Assembly (NCBI GenBank): GCA_021401465.1
Contig: JADDMT010000239.1
Location: 1 to 28,419, forward strand
Origin: Teratosphaeria epicoccoides
Lineage: Eukaryota; Ascomycota; Dothideomycetes; Mycosphaerellales; Teratosphaeriaceae
Length of the DNA: 28,419 bases
Direction of reading: 5' to 3'
Part shown: one piece after another, positions 1 to 10,089 of the stretch
Layout: every line of letters begins with the position of its first letter
Numbering within the stretch: position 1 is the first letter of the stretch
Made by a program: the position numbers and the translations under genes
The notes under the pieces: generated by a model
The model's database searches: none
The model's input: only the letters and a program-made list of their open reading frames with translations
What the model was told of the DNA's origin: nothing

Positions 1-1150
1 AGAATCTCTAGTTTCGCTGCTAACAACAGGCGAACTAATTGCTTCGTTAGTGTCTTGCTAGGGAGTAAGGGTATCCTGTAGTCCTACTCCTAGTGTTCTA
101 GCAGAGCTTCTTAGTCGGGTTCTTCCTCGAAAAGAGTAGCGAACTCTTTATACTTATTAGGAACTGTGAATTCGACCTTGACTTCTGATTGCGTTGCTTT
201 AACCTATAGGACGTGTACTTCCTGTTCTAGATCCTTAATAGTGGCTACTATCTCGCTTAAAGTCATAGCACATATTTCGATCTTGCCTAGTATGTCGTGT
301 ACTATAGGTAGAGGTATCGATCTTGAGAGTTCTAGGAACTAGATCCTCTTATTCTTCTAGTCGAGATAGGGGTTAGCGTTTCTTAGCTATAGTAACCCTA
401 GTACTACATCTAAGCCTAGTAACTCTGTGATGTTGAACTAGAGCATCTCTTAGTAGCGTCCTATCTGTAGAGGCATCATCTTAGTCTCTTCGTTAACTAC
501 TCCTTAGTTGTACGTAACTAGCTTTCCATTAATCGCTTGTAGCGAGAAAGCATTCGTCTTCGCCTGTAGCTTTATCCTAGCTATCCTGGCGAACTTGGGC
601 GTCATGAAGATTCTAGTATATCCTGAATCTATTAAGGCCCTAGCTAGCGTCTCGAAAATGTGCACCTATACTCTAAGGTTGTTCGCGTATCTGGCGCTAA
701 TCGCGGCACATCGTTGCAGCCCTGTCTAGTCTGTCCGTAGGTCTAATTCTAGTGGACCTCGTCGTTTCCCAAATAACTGTCTTCACGGACTAGCTTAGGG
801 ATTATATAGTCTTAGCTTCTTCTCTAAGCGTTACTGTTCTCTAGCCTAAGAGGTCGTTCTCGCCCTTAGCCTCGCTGTTCCTGCGTGTTTCTTGCGTACT
901 CTATCTTTAAGTAGTAGACTCAGAGTCGTAGCGCTCGTGAAATCTGAATACCTTTGTAGGTTAGGTAGCCTCCCTAGGGTGTAAACTCTACCCCGAACAG
1001 TATAATTTCTCAGACAACTTTCTGATGCGCGTGAGGTTAAGCTACGACTAGTAGTCTCCTTAGGTGTCGTCGCATACAGTCGGCTAGTTCGTCATACTAA
1101 AGCTAGTCGACATGTTATACTCCATTAATCTATGGGCAAGCTTAAGCCTA
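1..1150 (-). pseudogene. pol: pol protease and RT start of chromovirus copy A
   Basis: Reading leftward, a retropepsin-type active-site motif Asp-Ser-Gly lies at 621-629 in the context ALIDSG, matching 15244-15261 in copy B. The beginning of the reverse transcriptase (the segment before the Leu-rich start of the fingers subdomain) matches copy B around 15780-15890 and is cut by the window start. The frame is interrupted by TAG and TAA codons at Gln and Trp positions. The residue after DSG is Tyr, where copy B has Cys, which fits a TGY-to-TAY transition. Confidence 0.72.
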
Positions 1151-1179
1151 CTAGTTCTGTATAATTCGGATAATATCAA

Positions 1180-2530
1180 GCCTAATGTCATGCGGCAGCA
1201 TAGCCTATTACTCTATGCTCTCGTCTTCCTCAGAATCAGGAATGACGGCTTCGACAATCTCGTAGTTGTCGTCTAAACCTTCTTCTTCTTCTTCTAGCTC
1301 CTGTTGCCTTAGGACTGTCGCACTAGAAGGTGTACCCCTTAGCGCACAGATCGACTATGCCTTGTTTTAGCTAGGGTACTATCCGGAACTATCTTTATCA
1401 CTCATGTGAATTCGACAATCGTCATCGTAGCACGCAGTCTAAGTAAGTGCGGCATAGTCCGGTTCTCGAGTAGTAGCAGCCTTTTGCTTAGGTGCTGTCG
1501 TTGTCGCGCGAGCCTACTCTATCCTAGGCGGCTCTTGTCGTTGCTTCTTAGCAAAACATTCGCGGGCAAAATGTCCTTTCTTTCTACAGTTATAGCACTC
1601 GAGATTACTCTTGTCGAATGGCTTCTTCAGACCATTCTAGGGAGGAGAGCCCTTCTGCGGCTTTCCTTAGGGTCTATTCCTTAGACGCCCCTTAGTCGCA
1701 TCTAACTCCATAGGTTAGAGACTGTAGTAATCGCTTCGCCATTTTAGTGCTAGTCGTTAGACCTTATAGTTAGCCTGTGCTAGCTTGCGATTTCTATGTT
1801 GTCGTTCTTGCTGTTGTTCCTAGATGCGATTATCGATTCTAATCTCGAGATCGCTTATTTCCTTGAATGTCGTTAGCTAATCTCCTCGGGCAATTTTGTC
1901 TTTAACTGTCTCCTCTAGTCCCTAGTAGAACTAAGCGGCTAAAGCATTATCATTCTAGTCGACTTAAGCAGAGAGGGTCTAAAAGTCCGCGCGGTACTTA
2001 ATAGTAGAACCCTTCTGCTAGATTCCTAGGAGAGCTCTCTCGGCCTCTTGTTGCTTATTACTAAGCCTAAAAGCTTTGCGTAACGCCTTAAACAAAGACT
2101 TGTCTAAGTTAAGAATCTCCCTAGTTGTCGTCTTCCTAGCTTCGACGTTACTAACGTGATCTAGATAATCTGTCAGATAAGGCTAGATAAACTCGAACGC
2201 CGGTCCCTTTAGGTAAGAGACAATGTATATCATTCGCTTATGATGTGTTATAAACCGTTCTATCTCTACGTTGAATGCTAACTAGCATTATAGGATAAAC
2301 ATCTTGACTTAAGATCGTTGCCCTATAAACTCTGTAGGGCTTCCTATCTTGAAGCCGTTGTTACTATGTCTATTCCTAGTAGTTAAACCTGCGACGGATG
2401 CTAGAGCCATCTCGCTAAGGTAAATGGATTCGAGCTACTACGTAATTTGAGGTATAGTGGCAACTTGTCCTCGTGGTGTTAGTTAACTGTCGCTAGAAAT
2501 TAAACTGATAGCTAAAGAACTACTTGACAT
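1180..2530 (-). pseudogene. gag: gag of chromovirus copy A (RIP-damaged)
   Basis: Aligned by eye to the copy B gag that starts at 13350, reading leftward from an ATG complementary to 2528-2530. The capsid-like region is Gln-rich and carries TAG/TAA at many Gln positions. Near the C-terminus a CCHC zinc knuckle (CX2CX4HX4C) is intact: first Cys at 1595-1597, second at 1586-1588, His at 1571-1573, last Cys at 1556-1558. Zinc knuckles bind the element's RNA during packaging. The gag end is not sharply defined because stops are scattered through it. Confidence 0.75.
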
Positions 2531-2589
2531 AGGCATACGTTAAGCGCTCGACGAGTCCCCTGATGCTTCCTTAGAAGTAGTGCTCAAAA

Positions 2590-3029
2590 TGTCATAAGGG
2601 TAGGTGCCGATAGCAGGAAGGTAACTAGGTATTAGACTTGTAGAGCTATAAAGAATATCGACAATAGTAATTGTCCTTGTAACTAACTATCCCCTAGGAA
2701 AGGGAATTGAATTAAGCACGAAGCTCCTAACTACCTATCCTGAAGCTATCCCTATATACTAGAGAGATAGAGCAGTTCTGTTAGATCTGTTAATAGACCT
2801 AACAGATCCATGTCTGTAGATCTATAGACTAACCCTACAGATCTAAGGGTCTATCATCCCGTGACAGATCCCTTCTCCCCTATAGGCCTATAGATCTGTA
2901 GACTAACCCTACAGATCCGGGGATCTGTCCTCACGTAACAGATCCTTTCTCCTATGACTGTGCTTATAACTTATAGTCCTTAGGACCCTCACGATCCTAT
3001 GACTCGTAGCACTCCTAATACTTATGACA
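2590..3029 (-). repeat. 5' LTR of chromovirus copy A
   Basis: On the plus strand it starts TGTCATAAGG and ends CTTATGACA, so both ends keep the TGTCAT/ATGACA termini seen in the copy B LTRs. It is about 440 bp, against 415 bp in copy B. It contains the same pairs of AGATCT-centred hairpins. The other LTR of this copy lies outside the window, so its target duplication cannot be checked. Confidence 0.85.
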
Positions 3030-3290
3030 TACTCTTATACTAGCTAACACATCTACAAGCATGCTAATACTACTATAGCTATCTAGCATCATCTTATTAA
3101 CTAAGGCCTTAGAGGTATCTCTACTAGTATAGAACCTAACTTAGTATAGTAATATTAGTAGGAGTAGTAGGATATATACTAGTACTACTATACCTAATAA
3201 CCTTATAACTCCTAGTCATATAGTATAGTATAGTACTAATTAGTCTTAGCGTAAGCATAGTAGTATCTCTGCTACTAATTACTAGTATAA
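3030..3290. other. AT-rich spacer between copy A and R1 repeat
   Basis: No coding signal seen. The stretch is dominated by TA and CTAG-type words. The right part shares short blocks (around TAATTAGTCTTAGC) with 12515-12535, just upstream of another R1 copy, so the R1 family may extend a little further left than I delimit it. Confidence 0.5.
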
Positions 3291-4225
3291 TAATATAGAT
3301 ATAAAGCTATATAATAATAAAAACATCTTGTAGTATAACAGAGTAATCTGACCTTTTAATAGGTACAAGACAGCGCTGCTTTCTACATATTACAGAGGTA
3401 GCGTAAGAGTAATTATATCCCCTAACGCCCCTTAATTAGGAAAGCATGTCTGCGCCTAACTCTACAGGGGTATTATAGGGCTTAAGAGTCCCTATAGGGG
3501 TACTATAGAGGGAGTAGCGCATGGGATTATTACAACCCTACGCTTAGGTAGCAAGCCTATAGGACAAAGGATATACAAGTTAACGTACAAAGGGATGCCT
3601 ACTATAATAGACTAGGTCTATAGTATATAAAGGGTAGTATATTAGAGTATGTTTAGCTCTAATACCCTCTAATAGTATTAACTATATTACTACCCCTCCT
3701 CCTATAAGGATGTCCTTAGCCTCTTACTATTAGGTAAGCAGAGCGAGTAGGGTATAGGATAGTATACGTTACATACTACGTAAGATAGGTAGATAGCTAA
3801 AGATTAGTTAATCTTAAGATAGCCTATATAGTAGTACCCTTAACATCTTTGCGACATATGCAAGGTAGAGTTACTATGCTATAGCAGCTAATATTACATT
3901 TAGGGCGGCCTTGTAATATCTTTGCGTTACATGAAGGTTAAGGTATTAGGGAACTACAAGTATATACTTCTGTCTATCCTTAAAATAGTAGGGCGAGCGT
4001 ATATACTCTAGCTTTGCCAAGTAGCTTAGCTGTCCCTATTTAATCGTGGCTTTATAGAACGTGTTATAGGACCTTAGGGCTAGTAGGAGTGTCCGCAGAT
4101 ATTACGTATACCCTACTTAAAATAGAAGGAGCATACTCCTAATATAGGCTCATTACATCTTCATGCTAGTATACTTGTAAATTAGCGTATATGTAGACTA
4201 GCCGCATTATCTGTTATTATATTAT
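3290..4225 (+). repeat. R1 repeat, copy F
   Basis: It aligns with R1 at 19826-20730 (plus), with 6900-8020 in reverse complement, and with shorter pieces at 6085-6310, 8800-9150 and 12655-12875. Shared landmarks in order: the AACAGAGTAATC block (about 3340), CCTAACGCCCC (3421-3432), the GGGGTACTATAGAG block (about 3497), GCATGCTAAGGGTAG-type words, and ATAGTAGGGCGAGC (about 3988). It is more AT-rich than the 19826 copy, as expected from heavier RIP. It stops aligning near 4225, where an inverted R1 piece begins. Confidence 0.75.
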
Positions 4226-4425
4226 TAATACGGTTGATATTAGGGGGCTATTAGAGCCGCATAGGTTCTAATGCCTGCCCTTAGCATGTAATGACCCTAC
4301 TACATAGTAAGGGGGTCCTTCGTACATACATTAGCTTGTATGTTGTCTAAGTAGGATTAATGCTAGACGTAGGATACCCCTACGCTACTAACCCTATAGT
4401 ACCCTTACGGGGGTTAGAGAACACC
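4226..4425 (-). repeat. Inverted R1 fragment
   Basis: The reverse complement matches 20000-20190 of the best-kept R1 copy, including the GAAGGACCCCCTT and CATGCTAAGGG blocks and the GGCTCTAATAGCCCCCTA end. It directly abuts R1 copy F in the opposite orientation, so this is a rearranged or nested junction rather than one intact repeat. Confidence 0.7.
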
Positions 4426-4429
4426 GCAA

Positions 4430-6080
4430 GTACATCATGATACTACCTACCTACCCTAGAAGACAACTAGATGCTAAGACCTTTCTACTAGACCCTGCTT
4501 AGCTATAGCGGCGACTACCTAGGTACAGGGTAACTATGATACTACTAGGACTATTAATTAGTTAGCAGACGAAATTAAACAGAGTCTAGATAAAAACTTA
4601 CGTCTAGTTATTAAGCTAGACAACATTAACGACAGACTAGGTAACCTTAAGGGCTACAGGACTATCTAATAGTTAGCAGGCAAAACAGGTCAGGGTCTAG
4701 TAGGTCTTACGCAGATAGCAAGCTAGAGGTCTGTAACAGCACTAAGGCCTTATAGGCCTTAAGGACCTTATGTAGGTCTTAGAGGCAGCCTAGCCTAAAG
4801 CTACTATAAGCTAGATAAAAGAGCACAGACCCTAGTATTAACTTACTCGTTCTAGTTGCTAGAGTTAGTCTAGGTAGTATAGGCTAGGTAGGCTATTTGT
4901 AGACTAAACATTTAGTAGTCGTTTTCATATAGGGTCTAGGCGGTTCCTATAGGTCGTACGTAGCAGTTAAGCTTCTAGGAAGCACAGTTCTAGCAAGAGT
5001 AGGAGTAGTCTAACTAAATAGTTAGCAGGGTCTAATGCTTTTCTCCTAGAAGCTAGTACTTACTCGCTAATCGACGTAGTTAATGCTACACTTAGCGTAG
5101 TTAAGGCAATGATTGTAGGCTATTACTAACCCTAGTTAGTATACCCCGGACTCTAGAAAAACCTATAGGCCTTATTCTAAATTACTTACTATAAGCTTGT
5201 TATAGTATAAGAGAAGAAAGAAGTATAGGAGCAAGTAGGAATCTGTTATAGTTAGCTAGAGAGGCCCTCGTTGCTGCGGTAATAAGGGCGACGAATTAAA
5301 AGGCGCGGTTTGTAAGATATATGCAGCTAGAAAGGGTAGTTATAATACTCTAAGCAAAGTTAACAGAGTCTAGCCTGCTGTTAGCAGACTTAGCGTAGCG
5401 GATCCCTACATATGTAAGGGGTCAGGTTACTTAGAGCTCTTGCTTAGACTTAGCACATATAGAACTACTATTCTAAGTGCTTTAAATAGAGCCTATTTAG
5501 TAGCAAGCAGACTACGGTAAAACGTTAACAGGGAGGGAAGGGGGTAAATGTAAGGGGCGCGCCCTTTAAGTCATGACTTAGGCTAATAGGCCTAAGTAGG
5601 GGTAACGGCTTAGCGTATGCACAGGCTCTATATAGAATTCCCTAGAGCCCTCTAAGTAGTTTCCTTCCTCCTTTATAGTATGTATTAAATACTACTATAA
5701 TCCTCTGCGTACGCTTAGCTTGCCTATAACAACTAGACTCCTAATTATAGTCCTTTGAGGCAAGTAAGGGAAACTATAACATGTAAACCTGTAACATGTA
5801 GGACTAACATGTAAACCCGTAATACGTAGGACTAACAAGGATGTAGCGGAGATAGCTTTAATCGCGATTAGCTAGAAGAATCACATAGCCGCGAGGGCTA
5901 CTAGCACATGCAAGAGGAGGAGAGGGGGAGAGAGGAGTAGTATAAAGGGCTAGGCCCTTAGACCTAGTATAGGCTAAGGCCTACGCGGAGATTAGCCTAG
6001 TCCCTGACTATAAGGGGCTAGCCTCCTAGCTACTTCTCTCTCTCTTCTCTATTATACTTGTTAAATACTACATAAACCCC
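4430..6080 (+). other. Decayed transposon interior, unassigned
   Basis: No recognisable domain. From about 4540 to 5150 one plus-strand frame can be followed with mostly TAG/TAA interruptions and Gln/Arg/Leu-rich content, but in RIP-mutated DNA such frames arise easily, so I do not claim a gene. Around 5760-5840 there is a short direct repeat of AACATGTAAACC-type words. The palindrome AAGGGCTAGGCCCTT (5945-5959) recurs at 19800-19814 beside another R1 junction. Confidence 0.4.
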
Positions 6081-6084
6081 TATG

Positions 6085-6310
6085 TATATGTTTTTTACCT
6101 ATAACACTATAGGTCTTAAGAGTCCCTATAGGGCTACTATAGAGAGGGTAGCGTGTAGGATTATTACATCCCTACGCTTAGGTAGCAAGCCTATAAGACG
6201 AAGAATATACGACTTAACGTACAAAGGGACGCCTGCTATAATAGACAGGGTCTATAGCATGCTAAGGGTAGTATACTAGAGTGTATTTAGCTCTAATACC
6301 CTCGAATAGT
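6085..6310 (+). repeat. R1 fragment, copy with 65-codon shadow ORF
   Basis: It matches 3480-3670 closely (CTTAAGAGTCCCTATAGGG, then the CCCTACGCTTAGGTAGCAAG block, then GCATGCTAAGGGTAGTATA and a TTTAGCTCTAATACCC end). The 65-codon reading frame inside (6082-6279) is not conserved as protein in the other R1 copies, so I treat it as accidental. Confidence 0.75.
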
Positions 6311-6329
6311 ATTAACTGTATCATACACA

Positions 6330-6780
6330 CTACTATAGGAACAGTTAGCGCTTATAGTAAAGCATAAAAGGATCCTAAGTAGGTACGCAAGTACTTCGTA
6401 ATACTTAGCCTATAGCTAGTTTATAGTTACAGACTCTCTAGTAGTACCCTAGTTACATACGTTCTAGAATCTATTAATGTAACAGAAGAGCTAGTTGTCT
6501 TTACTATAGGCTTCCTTAGGAAGGTCCTAGCATTTTTAATGCTTGCTATTATAATTCTTGTACTTATAGTAGACCTTATCCTTATTAAATCTGCTAACGT
6601 AGACCTTAGCTACATACTAGTTAGTATAGGACATGCATACCTTGTAGTTAGGGGATACCTTGCTAACACGTAGGGGTAGAATGTATATAGCCTAGCTGCT
6701 AAGGCTATTAAGGCATTACTAGTACAAGCAATAATTATATAAGGGGCGCGTACTATTAAACTTAGTCTTAAGCATTATTG
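6330..6780 (-). pseudogene. Cys-rich ORF remnant (second copy of the 20996-22570 ORF)
   Basis: The reverse complement aligns codon by codon with about 21040-21450 of the Cys-rich ORF, including the AATAGCAAGCAT block and the KC-x-DLPKE stretch after the Cys cluster. It has more stops than the 21-kb copy. Where that copy keeps Cys in the NCNSK segment, this one has Tyr, a TGY-to-TAY change. The match ends abruptly near 6330 against an R1 fragment. As in the 21-kb copy, the ORF lies next to an R1 repeat in the same relative orientation (6900-8020), so ORF and R1 belong to one element type. Function unknown. Confidence 0.7.
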
Positions 6781-6814
6781 TTATTAAGTATACAATGAAT
6801 CTTAATTAATGAGT

Positions 6815-6832
6815 TAAAAGAAGAAGAAGCTC
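6815..6832 (+). promoter_or_regulatory. Candidate polypurine tract between Cys-rich ORF and R1
   Basis: A run of A and G (AAAAGAAGAAGAAG) followed by CTCTAG. The 21-kb copy has the matching tract on the minus strand at about 20936-20947 (CTCCTTCTTCTTC on plus). A conserved polypurine run between an internal region and a terminal repeat is where an LTR retrotransposon primes plus-strand synthesis. Assigning it this role is inference. Confidence 0.4.
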
Positions 6833-6899
6833 TAGGAAGGACTAGTCAAATCTATGTAGTAAAGCTTAAAAAAGTAGAAGCTTAGTCAAGGTTAGAGTT

Positions 6900-8020
6900 T
6901 TAGAGTAAGTTATTAATATTACGAAGAGGTCTTTTTTACTCTCTACCTATGCCTTGTTACCTACTACAACTGTTAAGCTAGTAACTTAATTTACAAGTGT
7001 AGAGCTCCTACCTTTGCTTAATTTATAGAGGCGCAATTAATACAAGAACGGATAATATAGCTAGTCTGTATATATGCTAATATATAAGTAAGCTAGCATA
7101 GAGATATAACGAGACTACGTTAGGAGTATACTCCTTCTATTTTAAATAATATGCGCGTAGTATCTACATATATTCCTACTAGCCCTAGAGTTTTACAAAC
7201 ACATTCTACAAAGTCACGACTTAATAGAGATAGCTAAGCTACTTAGTAAAGCTAGAGTGTATGTGCTTACCCTACTATTTTAAGGATAGACAGAAGTACG
7301 TACTTATAGTTTCCTAATATCTTGACTCTCATATAACGCAAAGGTATTATAAGGCCGCCCTAAATGTAATATTAGCTGCTATAGTATAGTAACTCTACCT
7401 TGCGTATGTTGCGAAGGTGTTAAGTATGCTATTATATAGGCTATTATTAAGATATACCTATAGACAATCTTCATAGCTATCTACCTGTCTTACGTAGTAT
7501 ATATCACCTACTATCCTACACCCTATTTACTCTGCTTGTCTAATAGTAAGGCTAAGGACATGCTTATAGGAGGAGAGGTTATAACATAGTTAATACTACT
7601 ATAAGGTTTTAAAGCTAAACATACTCTAATATACTACTATTAGCATGCTATAGGCCCTGTCTATTATGACAAGAGCCCCTTTATACTTTAAGTTGTATAT
7701 CCTTATATAATAGGTCTGCTACCTAAGCGTAGGGATGTAATAATCTTAAACACTACTCTCTCTATAGTATCCCTACAGGGGCATTGACGCCTAATATAGG
7801 ATAATCCTATGTTACTTACCCTATAGTACCCCTATAGGGGTTTCCTAAACCTATAGTACCCCTGTAGAGTTAGGCGCAGACATAGTTCTTTAATTAAGGG
7901 GCCGTAGGGGATATAAGTACCTACTATACTACCTCTATAGTAAGCAGAAAGTAGCGCTATCTTGTACCTATTAAAAGGTCAGATTAATCTATTACACTAC
8001 AAGGTATTTTTATTATCATA
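6900..8020 (-). repeat. R1 repeat, copy E (inverted)
   Basis: Reverse complement of R1, nearly full length: the AACAGAGTAATCTGACC-like block is at about 7975-8000, the middle block at 7620-7800, the GCGGCCTTGTAATA-like block near 7350 and the GTAGGGCGAGC-like block near 7270. Together with copy F (3290-4225) it forms a large inverted pair flanking 4.2-6.9 kb, but the interior is itself composite. Confidence 0.75.
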
Positions 8021-8029
8021 TAGCTTTAC

Positions 8030-8510
8030 ATCTATATTAGTTATAGACTTGCATAAGATTATACTACTTATGCTAGTTATTATGAGGTTCTCTGTCCTCC
8101 TCTAGCTAAATTATACTAGAGGTAACCTGTTTGACCTCTATGCTATAGTTGCTTGTGTTAAGCATAAATACTACCTTATATGCCTACAAAAAAGTCTAAG
8201 TCTCCTCTAAGGTAGTACCCCTAAATAGCTTTAGGTTATATGCGTTATAACTACTTCCTACATAGCTAGCTATAGGTCTTAATTTAGGGACTACGTTTGT
8301 AGGTACATATAGAGGTACTATGCCTGTTAGTATGCTAAGCTTATAAGACCCTAGTAAGAAGTCACACTATACTTCTTTATTAGCTAGTTCTATAGTACTA
8401 CTTATAGTAACATCTTTGCTATCTTTACTATTATTACTACTAGGAGATATGCAGCTTTAGCTATAGTTTATAAGGTAGGCTATAACTGATTTAATGATCA
8501 TAGCTATTAG
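8030..8510 (-). pseudogene. Decayed gag-like coding remnant
   Basis: On the minus strand a single frame of about 160 codons is interrupted almost only by TAG/TAA. It has a Ser/Asn-rich N-terminal part, then a segment reading RPIASYVGSSYNAYN and a stretch with TFL and AYKVVFMLNT. The order (proline, then Y-x-G, then hydrophobic helix-rich sequence) resembles retrotransposon capsid proteins. The resemblance is by eye only, and no zinc knuckle is visible. It could be the gag of another LTR element family inserted beside R1 copy E. Confidence 0.35.
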
Positions 8511-8799
8511 AGCTAGGTTAAGAGTAGCTAGACAAGGCTACGATCCTTATAAGGAGGCCTACTACTATGCTTGCTATACATATATCCTCTAATAGAGCTG
8601 TTATTTAATGTAGTATTATCTATAGTTAATAGTCCTATAGGATAACTACCCTAGTTACTTAGTCTAGCTTTATTAGTGTAATTACTAGAAGTAGCACTTA
8701 TATTATGCTACTTATAGGTTTAGGGTACTCTATATTCTCTAATAAACTACGTAAAAGGAGTAGAGAAAGCCGAACTAATATTAGTATATATGCTATATT

Positions 8800-9150
8800 A
8801 ATAGATGAAAATATCTCGTAGTATAACAGAGTAATCTAACCTTTTAGTAGGTATAAGATAGCGCTAGTTTCTGCTTATTATAGAGGTAACATAGGAGGTA
8901 CTTATAACCCCTAACACGCCTTAGGTATAGAAGTATGTCTAAGCTAATCTCTATAGGAGTACTATAGAGATAGTAATATCAAGTTATAGTAGTATTCTAA
9001 TTTCTTACATTTAGGCTTATTAGACAAATTTAAAGGACATATAAGTTAACATATAAAGCAATTCCTACTAGAATAGACAGGGTCTATAGCATGCTAAGGG
9101 TAGTACATTAGAGCACGTATAGCTCTAATACCCCCTAGTAGTTTTAACTA
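8800..9150 (+). repeat. R1 fragment, copy H
   Basis: It starts with the GAAAATATCTCGTAGTATAAC block shared with 19855 and contains the AACAGAGTAATC block, the AGGAGTACTATAGAG-like block and GCATGCTAAGGGTAGTACAT. It ends near TAGCTCTAATACCCCCTAG. It is strongly RIP-mutated: the CCTACGCTTAGG block of other copies is barely recognisable here. Confidence 0.7.
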
Positions 9151-9950
9151 CATAAGCCTTAGTCTTTATAACTATACTCTAATTTACTTAATTAACCTTT
9201 AGGATAAGATATAGTAGGACTTATTGTTTCTCTAACTAGTACTAAAGCTATAAGGTAACAAGAAGATTAAGAAGATTAATAACCTCTTTAACTTCTCTAG
9301 TCTATCTTTACTCTATTTATTAAGCTCTAATAGTATTAACTATTAGGTTTAGCATAGTTTTATGTAACTAAATGCTACTAGGGAAGAGTATAATAAGACT
9401 TACTAAGTATATATTACTATTATAAGTTATTACTTCTAAGACTAGTATCTTAGTAAGATTAAGAGTACTTAATATAAGAGGTTTAAGAGTAGTACTAATA
9501 GCATAATTTAGTACCTTAAGGCTCCTAGTAAACAACTTAGTATTAAGCTAATTATAACATTAGGATTAGATACTATAGACTTAGATAAGTAAGGATAGCT
9601 ATATAATAGTATAGCTAGTACTTAGAGCTAAGATAGTAGTAGCTATGCTAAGTATACTATTAGTAACTAATTTAGAGCTTATATATACTAATATAGACTA
9701 TAATATTAAGCTTATTAGTCTAGTCCTTCTCTAATATAGTAAATTCTATATCTTTATAAACCTAGCTACTTATAGCTACTACTAGGAGATATTAAGATTA
9801 TAGAGTTATAAGACTTTTCTGCTTATTCTAGGCTATAAGTATTATATTCTTATGCTTTTTAGATGCTAAAGTATACTATTATAAAGTATAGGGCAGAGTA
9901 GCTAGGTAAGATGTATACTAAGATAGTAGTCTTGTGCTTACACATTAATA
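9151..9950. other. AT-rich RIP-mutated DNA, nothing recognisable
   Basis: Almost entirely TA-rich with frequent TAG, CTA, TTAG and AATA. I read both strands and found no protein motif. It forms the left flank of the unmutated gene island; the change to balanced composition happens between about 9930 and 9990. Confidence 0.6.
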
Positions 9951-10089
9951 TGTAGCCGTCATGAGTAGGCCGCATGAATGCCTTAGGCTGCATCAAATTC
10001 AGGCGCGAAAGGCTTCCCTGTGCTTCTTTTGCTCTAGTACCGTTCGACTTCATAGCTTCTAGAATCCTACTACAGGTACTCCGACCGAC

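Larger units (their letters stand above)
1..3029 (-). mobile_element. Chromovirus (Ty3/Gypsy) copy A, truncated by window edge
   Basis: The minus strand matches chromovirus copy B (12876-19747) from its 5' LTR through gag and protease into the start of the reverse transcriptase, which runs off the window at position 1 (roughly equivalent to 15890 in copy B). Order read from high to low coordinates: LTR (2590-3029), gag (ATG at 2530), protease, start of RT. It is RIP-damaged, but some protein motifs are better kept than in copy B, including the gag zinc knuckle. The short plus-strand ORFs inside it, around 508-729 and 1406-1684, are antisense shadows. Confidence 0.88.

Noticed and set aside
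1406..1684. 92-codon plus-strand ORF
   Set aside because: It is antisense to the zinc-knuckle region of the copy A gag and is explained as a shadow.
6082..6279. 65-codon plus-strand ORF
   Set aside because: It lies in an R1 fragment and is not preserved as protein in the other R1 copies.
3290..8020. A DNA transposon with 1-kb terminal inverted repeats (R1 copies F and E)
   Set aside because: The interior contains further R1 pieces in both orientations and remnants of other elements, no transposase domain is visible, and R1 pairs elsewhere with the Cys-rich ORF on one side only.
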